From Chara braunii (lineage: Eukaryota > Streptophyta > Charophyceae > Charales > Characeae): a stretch of DNA of 28,072 bases. How positions within the stretch are numbered: the stretch's first letter is position 1; each line of letters opens with the position of its first letter. The translations under genes were made by a program, and so were the position numbers. Of the stretch, positions 1-9,087 are shown one piece after another. A model generated the notes under the pieces. That model was not told the origin of the DNA. It was given only the letters and a program-made list of their open reading frames with translations, and ran no database searches. The stretch is taken from positions 659,656 to 687,727 of the forward strand of contig BFEA01000343.1 of assembly GCA_003427395.1 (NCBI GenBank). Reading direction: 5' to 3'.

Positions 1-888
1 AGGTCCGGAAGCTGGCGCGTCACACGTATTTCTATGGTTTGTCCTTGAAACGTCATGAACGCTAGTGACTCCTTGCATCAGTGGAGTGCTTCGATACCAA
101 TGTCCATTCGTACGTATATGAGCTGAGGTTTGGAGGCGTCCTGCTCGGACGGGTAGACTTTCCGCACCGGCCCTATAGTCTTTGTCGCGGTGTCCTCTGG
201 ATAGCAGTACACATCCACCAGTACGTCTAGGCATCTTATCCAGAAGTACTGCTTCTAGTCTGCCCTTCTTGCCTCTAGGATCTCCGCCGTCGTCATCCAA
301 GGCTTGAAGGCTATGGAGTGCCATCGTCCTCGGAGTTCAACCGTCGCTCCCTGCTCGTTCTTCATCCAGTTCGCAACTTTCTGGTCCTTGGCAATGTAGG
401 AGAGTACATTAGCCTCGGAGTTCAATACAGACTCTACCCTTTGTGATCGAGGGGTCAAACTCTGGTCCACTAGCCAAATGTCTTCATGAGCACGGATTAC
501 TTCCTCCTTGATTTTCTTCGGGAGATTCTTCCAGCCTTCTTGGAAGATCACTGTTACTGTCCACCCAGTTTACCTTGATTTCATCGAGAGATGGATTCAA
601 GGTGAAGTAAGCCTTCGACCTTCCTCTCTCGTTTCTCCTATGTCCCAGCCTGTGGGAAGAATGCCTGCGTCAAAACATTTAGCGAGCATGTCTTGAACAC
701 GATCCTCCTCCGCCCAGTAATTTGTGACTGCTGGGGGGGGGGTCTCGATTCTGTTGACGTCCAACATCCTCCTCTGCTCCGGGAGTCCCTTGGGCCTTGG
801 CTTCCTTGCCTATGTCAACTCCCACCATTCCTACAGCGTGCCATGGACCCGGAGCCCGGTCGCCCCCTTGACCTTTGTCAATCCCCAT
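1..888 (-). pseudogene. Decayed gag-like gene of a retroelement, 3' end off the window
   Basis: Read on the minus strand, a gag-like protein can be followed through several frames. A Gly/Ala-rich head lies around 888-736. A segment with VTNYWAEEDRVQDMLAK lies around 735-606, a short piece NPSLDEIKVNWVDS around 600-557, the longest open piece (IFQEGWKNLPKKIKEEVIRA to EARRAD) at 551-255, and FWIRCLDV, IGPVRKVYPSEQD and QGQTIEIRVTRQLPD from 245 to 1. At least three frameshifts separate the pieces, one of them near a G9 run at 732-741. There is an in-frame stop at 79-81. The layout resembles the DUF4283-like nucleic-acid-binding part that precedes a CCHC zinc knuckle in plant gag-like proteins. 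The knuckle itself would lie beyond base 1. I associate this protein type with abundant repeats in Chara, from memory and untested. It is non-functional as read, and single-base sequencing errors could account for some of the shifts. Confidence 0.6.
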
Positions 889-1431
889 GTCGATACTTCC
901 ACTTGAAACTTGTATTCTCCTTCTTGTGTTCTTTCTCCGCCTCAGAACGCTGTCAAGAGACAGCTACAGTGTGTGATGTACAGTCTCTTCCGGACATCTT
1001 ATGGACATCTTACAACATCATACCTCGGGAGTTGCCAGCGGGACAGGGCTGGATGCGAGGGCCATGGTTGGCGGACATGGCCACCTTGCCACGTCGACGA
1101 TACCTAGCACTCCACAAGGTCTGCGCATGCTAGGTCTGGGGGTGCTAGGCGTCCAGGCCGGCTGACACCGACGGGTCGCGAAACCGAGAGCTATTTTTGC
1201 TCCGTGAATCGGTACCTCCCATCCCAACACAGCCTTTCTGGAAAGAGGATTGGCGGACACAAGTACCAGACAACTTCACGATTTCAGGCAAACATGGGCC
1301 GTGGATTTTCGCAGCGAGCCATCCAGGGACGGTGAGAGTCACTGGCTGCCACACGTGATTGAAAACCCCTGCTACACCGAGGCAAACGCCGCTACATGTA
1401 GTGGGTCCCGACCCCTGGCGCACACTTTTCG

Positions 1432-1461
1432 CGTCTCACAAGATCTTGGCATGAATCTACC
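1432..1461 (+). repeat. 30-bp exact direct repeat, copy 1
   Basis: It starts CGTCTCACAAGATCTTGG and ends CTACC, and recurs exactly at 2325-2354, 893 bp downstream in the same orientation. The second copy is itself preceded by a near copy of its first bases (GTCTCATAAGAC). It may be the remnant of a mobile-element end or of a larger decayed duplication. Confidence 0.8.
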
Positions 1462-2324
1462 GACGAAAACATTATGGTCCAAATGCAGTCGTGAAGGACA
1501 TGTGTGCTTTGAAGAGCACTGAGTCCCGAGAATAGGGTCTGGATGGAGCGAACTTAATGCTCGGTCGTAAATTCCACAGTAGGAAGGCAGTGGTTGGAAG
1601 GCAAGAGGGATGGTGGGAGCGTTACTTAGACCTGGACCTCTCCTATGTCCACAGTCCCGACAATAGGGACTGAATGAGAAGGAATTGGTAGTTTAATGGT
1701 AATTGTAGCCTGCTGGAGGTACTTGCCGGCCCGTCATAGGTCTGGATCAATAGAGGCGCCTGTACATTAGTAGAGTGAAGAGAAGTATAGCTGTTTTGGT
1801 AGTGTTTACAATAGTGTTAGTATAATTGTTCGTGATAGGACTGTAGCTAGGTGGAATAGGCCCTCAGTTTTTGTTTAAGGACGGTAGTTAGGNGGAATAG
1901 TCCCTANCCCACACAGGTTAGCANTCAATTCCCTATAGGATTTTNTTAAGCTAGATAGAAACATAGAACCCTCTGTAGGACTAGNCAGAGTNGGCTGTAG
2001 CCCTAGGAACTACGCAGCCAACGAGCTGCTGGGTCTGTAGGAAAANACCTGCAGGCTTTTAGCCTGTAAGCTAAGCTGGATGATGCTTCCAGATATCTGA
2101 TTTGAACCGGGAAGTAATGTAGAGGACCCCGGCCTCTGAATGTTTTGCATAATTGAAACTGAATTTTGAGGGGGGAAAAAAAAAAAGAAAAAAAAAAGAG
2201 CACTGTGTACCCATGCAATCGAGTTGTTGGTTTCACACGTATTTTGATGATGTACTCATGCAATCTTTCCTCTATGTACGCTGTCGTAGATAGAGGCAGA
2301 CCTACATCCGCGTGTCTCATAAGA

Positions 2325-2354
2325 CGTCTCACAAGATCTTGGCATGAATCTACC
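2325..2354 (+). repeat. 30-bp exact direct repeat, copy 2
   Basis: This is an identical copy of 1432-1461. The sequence on either side is not alike, so the shared block is sharply bounded. Confidence 0.8.
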
Positions 2355-2390
2355 CGTGGAAAGGTCGGCGATCGTTATGGTACCCTGTCA

Positions 2391-2453
2391 GGCGAATACT
2401 TTTTTTTTTTTTTTTTTTTTTTTTAAAGCCCAACCAAAAAGGCGAATACTTTT
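2391..2453 (-). mobile_element. Tiny poly-A retroposon with target-site duplication
   Basis: GGCGAATACTTTT occurs at 2391-2403 and again at 2441-2453. Between the copies lie a T tract (to 2424) and 16 bases. On the minus strand this is TTTTTGGTTGGGCTTT followed by about 24 A, bounded by AAAAGTATTCGCC on both sides. A 13-bp target duplication starting AAAA and a 3' poly-A are the signature of LINE-type target-primed insertion, here truncated to almost nothing but its tail. Confidence 0.7.
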
Positions 2454-2678
2454 GTTTTCGCAATCGAAATAGGAAAAAGGAAAGTCAAGAAAAGTTAGAA
2501 AACCATTTCTTGGTTTCAGACCGTTGAACTACCTCAACTAAACGACGTAAGTGGGACAGATATTATCTTTTGTTTTCTTTTTCCCTTGATTTATTCTCCA
2601 TTTATGCGTGTCATCCTTGCGCAGGGGCCATGCTACGTAATGTTCTCTGTATCTTTCACCAAGTGAAGTCCCGAAGGA

Positions 2679-2756
2679 CTGGCAATCGGACACGTTGCAG
2701 CGCAGGCGACGTGACCGGACGGCTGGCAATCGGACACGTCGCAGCGCAGGCGACGT
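2679..2756 (+). repeat. Two-copy tandem repeat (34 bp)
   Basis: A unit beginning CTGGCAATCGGACACGT occupies 2679-2712 and 2723-2756, differing at one base (T or C). Each copy contains a CGACGT/ACACGT-rich GC block. It lies about 650 bp upstream of the transporter start. Confidence 0.8.
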
Positions 2757-2791
2757 AGGAGTAGCATTTCACACGCGATCTTTGTCCTGCC

Positions 2792-3013
2792 ATGTGCTGT
2801 ATTGGAGGGGTCCGAAGTATCATCGCAGCTGTGAGGTCGGGGGACTCTACAGATTCGCACGCCACCAGGAAACCCCCCCCCCAGTTCTGCCATGCGCTGT
2901 ATTCGAGCCGTGACGGGGGCGGGAGGAGGATCATCGGCAGGCCTTTGAGGTGGGCGGACGGGTGACGAGGAGGAAGGGGAGGGGCACGGGGATCATCGGC
3001 AGGCCTTTGAGGT
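2792..3013 (+). repeat. Diverged tandem repeats upstream of the transporter gene
   Basis: CTGCCATGYGCTGTATT occurs near 2794 and 2887. GATCATCGGCAGGCCTTTGA occurs near 2932 and exactly again near 2991. A further pair of similar blocks (CTCCAAAAGAGTGTCTGG and TTCCAAGAGAGTATCTGG) lies near 3067 and 3148. Together they make most of the 600 bp before the transporter a patchwork of about 60-95 bp duplications. A promoter role is possible from position only. I see no clear TATA box. Confidence 0.6.
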
Positions 3014-3401
3014 TGCTGGGCGGGCTCTGCTGATTCGCCCTCCAATAGAACATACTACTACTCAGTTCTCCAAAAGAGTGTCTGGCTACGAAGGAGTAGA
3101 GAAGCGAGGCAAGCTGACAGGTCTCCAAGAGAGTGCCAGCTGACGGCTTTCCAAGAGAGTATCTGGGTACAGAAGGGTATAGAAGGGCAGGTGGCTGAGT
3201 GCTCAGTGGTGAGGGGTGAGACTGAGGGTGTGTCTACTCCGCCAGGGGAAAGTTCGGGGGATGGTGGGGGCGAGGAGCAGAGAGAGAAGAGGGAGGGTCT
3301 GTTCAGGGAAGGCGGTGCCAAGCTAGCGGACAGGAAGCGGAAGAGACGAGAGGCCACGTGGCGGAGAAAGACAGGGAGGCCTACCTCCCTCGCCTGCCAG
3401 C

Positions 3402-5585
3402 ATGGCACCCGCTGCTGCCGCAGCTGCGGCGATGGCAGGCGGCTATGCAGCTCAACAGCAGCAGCAGCAGCATGACATGATGAACAAGGAGGAGGAGGAG
3501 GAGGAGGAGAAGAAGGGGGAGGAGAAGAAGGGGGAGGAGAAGAGTCTACTGGCCTCTGGTCCTCTTCGTCTGGTTGTTGCGCTGCTTTACTTGGCTTCTA
3601 TCGTGGAATCTTTGACTTTGCTGATGATTCCGTCTGTGCTTCTTGAACTCCGAGCTGCATTCGCTCTGTCTGTCTTCCAGGCTGGCTTGCTTACGTCAGT
3701 CAGTAGCTTCCTCGCTGCCGCCTTCTCTCCCATCGCCGGCTATGTTGCGACCTTCGCTGGTCGAGTCCAGGTCATCGTGGTGGGGGTGCTTTGCTGCGGG
3801 GTGTCCAGCCTGGTGCTGGGACTCAGCCAGTCGTTCACCCACGTGGCGATCTCCTGTGCAATCAGCGGGCTGGGCGTCTGCCTCATCTCGCCAGCTGTAC
3901 GGGCGATGCTGGCAGATGTATATCCTAAGGAGCAGAGGGGGAAAGGGTTCGGGTTACTCGCGATGCTAACTCTAGCGGGAGGTATGATAGGGATGACAGT
4001 GGCGACGATGATAGCTAACAAACCGGTCCTAGGATTTCCTGGGTGGCGTATGTTCGCGTTCTTGCTCGCAAGTACGTCTTTCTGTCTGGCAGCGTGCGTG
4101 CACGCCTTGGGCCTCGATCCCTGTGTCTTTTCGCCTCATGATCATCATCAGCAGCAGCGGCAGCAGCAGAAGCAGCAGCAGCGTGATGATTGTCGTCATC
4201 GTCCTCACGACCGCCATAGCCAAAGGCATCAGGAACAGCTGTCCCCTCGCGTCTTCGTGGCGGCCGCTCCCAGCTCCTCGCAGAGCAGCAATGCTGCATG
4301 GAACGCCGTGGAAATCCTGGACTCGAATACCGCTGTCGCGAACGCGAACGTGGCTGCAGCCATCGCATCGTCGGATGGGAGAAGGGGCGTCGAGGAGGAG
4401 GAAGACGAAGAGCAGCAGAAGCAGCTGCACCAAGGGCAGCAGCAACCGCGTGGTGCCATCAGGGAGAACACGTCGGGATCGGGAAAGCTGGGCGAGGAGG
4501 ACACGTTGCAGCGTCAGAACTTGCGCGACGTGCTGGTTGTCCCACCTGTACACGTTGCAGCAGCTGCCGGAGGAGGAGGAGGAGGAGGAGGAGGAGGAGG
4601 AGGAGGAGGAGGAGGACGAGGACGAGGACGAGGAGAGGGAGAGAAGGAGCGCAAGCAGACGATGTGCGGAGTGTTGAAGTCCAGCCTGGAGAAAGTCTGG
4701 ACGGATCTACGAGAAGCCATCGCGATCCCGACTATCCTTCTCGTCTTGCTCGCCGTCGCGGCTTCCTCGATCCCGGGAAGAGTGCCTTCTCTGTACGCCA
4801 TGTACTTCGAGCTCTCACAGTTCTCTCATGCCGACGCTGCGAGCTTGATGCTCGTGTTCGGCTTATCGGTCGGCGCAGGGGCGTTTCTGGGGGGATGTAT
4901 TGGGGACCTGATGAGTCGACTTATGCCGGACGCAGGCCGTGTGCTGTGCGGGCATTTCTCGGCCTCCACGTACCCTCTGCTGCAGTGGTGGATGCTAACG
5001 GGGCTGCCACGTGGAGGAGGTGCGCACTGGGCTAGCTACGCCGCCCTGCTCTGCCTGTCGGGACTGACAGGCACCTGGTCGGGGGCCGGAATGATAGATC
5101 CCCTCTTGGCGGAGGTGAGCCCTCGGCCGCTGCTGACCTTCGTGTACGCTTGCGAGTACGCCGTGTCTTCTTTGGTGGGTTCACTCGGTGGGCCGCTGGC
5201 AGGAGCGGCCGCAGAGATCTTCGGTTTCGATGCCGCCACAAAGAAGGAGGTGGACCCCCATCACCATCCAGATACACATGGGAGGAGGAGAATGAGAGTA
5301 CTGCTCTCCACAGGGAACGAGAGTAAGGATCTCTCAGACGCCGACGCCTTGTCCAAGGGTCTCGTGCTGAGCATCGTCCTCCCCTCTCTGATCAATGTCT
5401 CTGTCTACTTCATGTTGTATTGGTTCTACCCTAAGGACAGGGATCGTGCCCTGACGAGGGTCGAGGAGGAGGAGGAAGAGAAGGAGGAGGAGGAGGAGGA
5501 GAAGGAGGAGGAGAGAGTACGTCAGGGTGATCGACAACCTCTCCTCCGACCAATTGGCGTAAAGAAGAACGTATCGAACGTCTGA
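3402..5585 (+). CDS. MFS transporter, plant UNE2-like group
   Basis: This is a 727-residue, single-exon gene encoding a 12-helix major facilitator that moves a small solute across a membrane; the substrate is unknown. Helices 1-6 lie at about 53-240, with SPIAGYVATFAGR standing for the helix 2-3 motif A and PGWRMFAF before helix 6. Helices 7-12 lie at about 435-680 with GGCIGDLMSRLMPDAGRV and, near the end, DADALSKGL. This layout matches plant proteins around Arabidopsis UNE2 (At1g78130). Those are usually about 450-550 residues. The excess is low complexity: an acidic and poly-Q head, a Gln/His/Ala/Gly-rich central loop (about 245-430, with a run of some 17 Gly), and an Glu-rich tail. EEKSLL (near 45) and DRQPLL (near 709) are acidic dileucine motifs, which would suit vacuolar or endosomal sorting. 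The ATG at 3402 has A at -3 and G at +4. A second ATG at 3432 is also possible. The homopolymer loops may vary in length. Confidence 0.88.
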   Translation: MAPAAAAAAAMAGGYAAQQQQQQHDMMNKEEEEEEEKKGEEKKGEEKSLLASGPLRLVVALLYLASIVESLTLLMIPSVLLELRAAFALSVFQAGLLTSVSSFLAAAFSPIAGYVATFAGRVQVIVVGVLCCGVSSLVLGLSQSFTHVAISCAISGLGVCLISPAVRAMLADVYPKEQRGKGFGLLAMLTLAGGMIGMTVATMIANKPVLGFPGWRMFAFLLASTSFCLAACVHALGLDPCVFSPHDHHQQQRQQQKQQQRDDCRHRPHDRHSQRHQEQLSPRVFVAAAPSSSQSSNAAWNAVEILDSNTAVANANVAAAIASSDGRRGVEEEEDEEQQKQLHQGQQQPRGAIRENTSGSGKLGEEDTLQRQNLRDVLVVPPVHVAAAAGGGGGGGGGGGGGGGGRGRGRGEGEKERKQTMCGVLKSSLEKVWTDLREAIAIPTILLVLLAVAASSIPGRVPSLYAMYFELSQFSHADAASLMLVFGLSVGAGAFLGGCIGDLMSRLMPDAGRVLCGHFSASTYPLLQWWMLTGLPRGGGAHWASYAALLCLSGLTGTWSGAGMIDPLLAEVSPRPLLTFVYACEYAVSSLVGSLGGPLAGAAAEIFGFDAATKKEVDPHHHPDTHGRRRMRVLLSTGNESKDLSDADALSKGLVLSIVLPSLINVSVYFMLYWFYPKDRDRALTRVEEEEEEKEEEEEEKEEERVRQGDRQPLLRPIGVKKNVSNV

Positions 5586-5630
5586 CAGTAGGAACTGTCA
5601 ATCAATCCCTTTCCGTCCCCGCTTCCACCC

Positions 5631-5802
5631 CTGGGGCGAGGTGCCACTAGCAAAGGGGATTGGATCGAACGCCCGAATCTGGACTTGTTTGTGGAAAGGT
5701 GCAGAATGTGGCGATTGAACTGCTTTTCTGCATCTCTGCTAAAAACACGTCCAGATTCAGGATATTTATCCAATCCTCTTTGGTAGTGGGACCTCGCCCC
5801 CG
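5631..5802. repeat. 172-bp foldback (MITE-like) in the transporter 3' region
   Basis: Bases 5631-5684 are an inverted copy of 5749-5802, with about 10 differences over 54. Both arms share GGGGCGAGGT at the outside and GAATCTGGAC at the inside. Pairing continues inward through GCAGAA (5701-5706) and TTCTGC (5726-5731), leaving a loop of about 19 bases. It begins 45 bases after the transporter stop codon. If the mRNA 3' UTR extends past 5802, the transcript would carry a long imperfect hairpin. No target-site duplication is clear. Confidence 0.8.
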
Positions 5803-5971
5803 GGCACATCCGCCTCGGCCCGGCGAGTGACTGCTTGCCTGCTGCCTCCCTCCTTCGCTCCCTCCCTTTGTATATGTGACCTCCGTTCTCTGGTCCCTCG
5901 CACTCTTTTCCGTTCGCATGAGTGGTGTGACGACGAGGCGCCAAGTCTTTAGTCCATTCTAGGCGAGGCTT

Positions 5972-6345
5972 TACCCATCTATCTCCCCCTATTCGTCTTG
6001 TCCTACGTATCTTCATGCGCAGTACACAGGTTGGCAGATGGTGATCAAAATAAGAGAAACGGATTAAAGCGAAATACCAACGGCCCCCAGCTCAGTTGCT
6101 ACACCCATGAACTGATGAATCACAGCCCGATGTTCGAATCCAGTCAAGGCCGTCGCCCGAGGCCGTACCCATCGATCCCTCTTCGCCTGCCTATCTTGAT
6201 GGACAGTACACAGCTACGGTAGGCAGATGGTGAAGAGGGAGGTAAGATAAACGGATGACAGGGAAATACCAACGGGCCTTCCTCAGTTGGCACACCCATG
6301 AACTGATGAAATGAAATGCAGACCTATGTTCGAAGTCCAGACTCG
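5972..6345 (+). mobile_element. Tandem pair of tRNA-like (SINE-type) units
   Basis: Two diverged copies lie head to tail, at about 5972-6165 and 6166-6345. Shared blocks run in the same order: TACCCATC, CAGTACACAG, GGCAGATGGTGA, GAAATACCAACGG, CTCAGTTG, CACCCATGAACTGATGAA and TGTTCGAA. The AGCTCAGTTG at 6089 and GTTCGAATCC at 6132 fit the A and B boxes of the RNA polymerase III promoter of a tRNA, at near-tRNA spacing. Copy 1 is bounded by GGCC on both sides (6082 and 6148). The anticodon stem does not pair well, so this is more likely a tRNA-derived SINE head or a tRNA relic than a working tRNA gene. Confidence 0.5.
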
Positions 6346-6421
6346 ATCAGATGAAATCTGGGGCCGGTCAGCTCAACGACGATACCTCAAGGTCGTCGTA
6401 TATATAGATGTATATATCGTC

Positions 6422-6568
6422 ATATATATCGTCAAACAGAACTGCCCGGTAAACCGTAGGCAGAGACGGAGAAGAGGGCAACAAACGAGGGGCTGTGACA
6501 GACTGTTTGGTCGGACTCATATATAGTATATATGATTTATATATTGTCAAACAGAGCTGCCCGGTAGA
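6422..6568 (+). repeat. AT-rich blocks with a direct repeat
   Basis: TATATAT tracts precede two copies of GTCAAACAG-A/G-CTGCCCGGTA, at 6431 and 6546, 115 bp apart. The intervening segment is not duplicated. Confidence 0.6.
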
Positions 6569-6597
6569 AGGGGTGGGAAATGCATTCTTACAACCGT

Positions 6598-6698
6598 CTT
6601 CCCCCAAACACAACGCACCCTGATAACGAATGTACACAAGCTGTCTTTCCGGTCCGGTGCAGCCAAAATGAGGGTGCGTTATGTTCGGGGGAAAATGG
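6598..6698. repeat. 101-bp foldback element
   Basis: CTTCCCCCAAACACAACGCA starting at 6598 pairs with the minus strand of 6671-6698, where TGCGTTATGTTCGGGGG is seen. The inner AACGCACCCT/AGGGTGCGTT match is perfect. The flanks keep weak complementarity for some 15 bases further out. The spacer is about 49 bases. Confidence 0.7.
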
Positions 6699-6715
6699 TA
6701 GTGGTTCTCCCTCCA

Positions 6716-7155
6716 CAATTCTCCCCCCCTTCAACGCACGAACTCACACACACGAGTCGGTGAAAGTCCGACGAAACTGTCTGTTCGGTACAGTCATGCG
6801 TTTTTTGAGTGTATAGCGAATATGACAACACACAGAGGGACACATAAACTTCTTCATTCCTGGCTTTCACCGCTCCAGCGTTTCATCTTGTATCATGTAT
6901 TTATCACCCAGTCCACCTGTCTATTTAGACTGATTCTGTGCGGGTCATTGCACTCATCTAATTCCATGCTACGTTCGAACGAAGGCCTGTGTTTCAAAAA
7001 CAGTTACTTGGGTGTACCAATTCAGCCTACTGATCCATCTGCCTTTATCTACCCATCAATCCATTTCTCTTTTCTACAAAAGCATTTGAGTACCGTGTAT
7101 GTCTGCCTCCATCATGTACGGACCTCGGCGCTACTGTCTAGCCATGGTTCGTACC
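6716..7155. other. Gene-free stretch, nothing recognised
   Basis: Mixed-composition sequence with one 112-codon frame that starts at 6822. It matches no known protein and has no supporting features. Confidence 0.5.
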
Positions 7156-7159
7156 TTTG

Positions 7160-7455
7160 ATCACTGGGAACTGTGCAACAAGGGACTACTGGGACTTATG
7201 TGGGACAATGACACGGCTGGGATCTATGGAACAATGACACCATTTGTGGGACAATGACACCACCTGTGGGACAATGACACCACCTGTGGGACAATGAGAC
7301 CAGTGAGAAACGATGGGACAATGGTAACACTGGGAACTGTGGGACAACAACGCCACCGGGAACTGTGGGACAACAACGCCACCGGGAACTGTGGGACAAT
7401 GACATCATTAGTGCGAATTGTGGGACAATGACATGTTTTCTGGGGGACTGAGGGA
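7160..7455 (+). repeat. Minisatellite, GTGGGACAATGACA family, array 1
   Basis: About ten diverged copies of a 20-30 bp unit built on ACTGTGGGACAATGACA are present. In the centre are two almost identical copies of a 34-bp variant (GACAACAACGCCACCGGGAA). The same unit returns at 10062-10270. Confidence 0.85.
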
Positions 7456-7524
7456 CAAGGACATCGTCTGTGGCATGCTGAGACCATCCCACGCTGGGCC
7501 TTGATGCTCGGGCATTTTCTTCAG

Positions 7525-8430
7525 AAGGCCCCTCCTCCGGTGGGACCCTTTGGGGACCTTACAATCCTGAGACCGCACTCACACGAGTATTTTCCTCGGT
7601 GCATGCACCTGGCTGGATTTGCGGTTTGTTCTGCATGCATCTGACCTTGATTACATCCAGATTCCAGATCTGAGTCAGAAAAGTCCGAGTTTGATTATGC
7701 CCTGAGAGGTTCTCAGCCGTCATAAGGGCTCTAGGTGAGTGAATTTCAGGCAGGCATGTGGATTTTTATTTTTTTTTTCACATGTGGACATCGGAGTTCT
7801 TTTTTTTCTTTTTGTTGCAGTAAATTTGTACACTATTTCAGACATACCCCTCGTCCGCCTGGCCCCTTTGGGGGCCTATGGCAGGCTGAGAGGGCCCTAG
7901 GTGAGGGAGTTCGGGTGTGCCTAGAGGTTTTGCCCGTCTTGGTTGGCCCCTTTGGGGGCCTATGGTAGTCAGAGAGGGCCCTAGGTGAGTTTTCTCAGCT
8001 GAAGAGAAAGGGGCCAATAGGTGTGTAACGTGTGGGAATCAACAAAAAAGTTTGGGAAAAGTTCCGTTTTTTTAATGGTCTAGATACTAGATAGTCAAAG
8101 CATTTAGCGCTGTTTGTTTTGTAGTAAATTTGTACACTCTTTTGGACAGGCACCAGGTCCACTGAACCCCTTTGGGGACCTATGGCACATTGAGAGGGCC
8201 TCAGGGATGATGAGAGAGGGCCCTAGGTGAGTTCGTTCCAGGGGGTCTAGAGATATTATCTGTCCGAGTTAATTTGATTCATTTTATGGTTGTTTTGTTT
8301 GCTTTGCTGCATATTCTGTTGATGTCAGTTTTTTTTTTTTTTTTCCCCTCTTCTTCTTTTGGGGGTCAATTTGGTTCTGAGGGACCTAGGTCAGTGAGTT
8401 TCAGGCAGGTGTGTAGATATTTTGAGCCTC
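7525..8430 (+). repeat. Long-period diverged repeats with GGCCCC and AGGTGAGT cores
   Basis: A composite block recurs: a GGCCCCTTTGGGGGCC hairpin-like core, TATGGCA, GAGAGGGCCCTAGGTGAGT, then a T-rich stretch and GTAAATTTGTACACT. Cores lie near 7539, 7861, 7947 and 8167. The AGGTGAGT-like site lies near 7734, 7899, 7984, 8224 and 8389. GTAAATTTGTACACT lies near 7820 and 8124. There is no coding sequence. AGGTGAGT equals a strong 5' splice site and TTTTTGTTGCAG (7809) looks like a 3' splice site, but no exons are visible. Confidence 0.65.
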
Positions 8431-8832
8431 TCAAAACACGGCGCACGAAATGAAAAAGAAATGAGCGAGGTCGCAGACCAGGGGGCCTGGGTGAGTAGGT
8501 AGGTGAGCAGGTAGGACTATGGCCTCATTTCTGGGCCATTGGATCTTGCTTTGAACTGATAGCCTGGGAGAGAGGGGCCATAGGCTCTAGCCGCCGGCGC
8601 AGTAGTACTAGGCAGAGGCCGGTCCAGTGGGTTCACGTGTTTCCACCAGGCTGCTGGTCTAGTGAGTGCAGCAGCCTAGCTGTAGAGTACAGTAGCACTG
8701 AGTAGAGGTAGGAGGGGCAGAGGTGATAGTGGAGTCCAGTTAACTGCCACCTGACATAGCGGGACCTCTTTTCTGAGATACCTCTGCAGTGCATCAGCAG
8801 CTCAAGGCTCTGCCTTTCACAGGTCAGTATCT
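8431..8832. other. Gene-free stretch
   Basis: Mixed sequence with short GTGAGTAGGTAGGTGAGCAGG-type repeats near 8490. No gene is recognised. Confidence 0.45.
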
Positions 8833-8848
8833 CACACATACACACACA

Positions 8849-8934
<86 letters not shown>

Positions 8935-8935
8935 N

Positions 8936-9023
<88 letters not shown>
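8833..9023. repeat. CA then (GA)n microsatellite
   Basis: A short CA tract leads into about 170 bases of uninterrupted GA with a single N at 8935. The true length is uncertain in a draft assembly. Confidence 0.97.
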
Positions 9024-9026
<3 letters not shown>

Positions 9027-9087
9027 TTGGCAGTGTCTTGTTGGGAGCTGAGCTCCCCAAGTTGAGATCTGGGACTCGTTGGTGTGG

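Larger units (their letters stand above)
889..2390. other. Gene-free stretch with scattered Ns and short direct repeats
   Basis: No convincing coding region is visible. Open frames here are short, overlap on both strands and match no family I know. Single Ns occur between about 1890 and 2046. A 30-bp exact direct repeat occurs at 1432-1461 and 2325-2354. Smaller echoes are the AGTCCCGA-AATAGGG motif near 1522 and 1652, and TAGGTGGAATAG-type copies near 1848 and 1888. Confidence 0.5.

Noticed and set aside
4015-5035. Other-frame and antisense ORFs inside the transporter gene
   Set aside because: They are shadows of the GC-rich, triplet-repeat coding sequence. Only the 3402 frame has conserved membrane-transporter motifs.
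6082-6152. Functional tRNA gene
   Set aside because: A and B boxes and GGCC ends are present, but the anticodon stem does not pair and a diverged tandem copy follows, which fits a SINE better.
7196-7492. Minus-strand frames reading CPTVPGG-like repeats
   Set aside because: They are a by-product of the GTGGGACAATGACA minisatellite.
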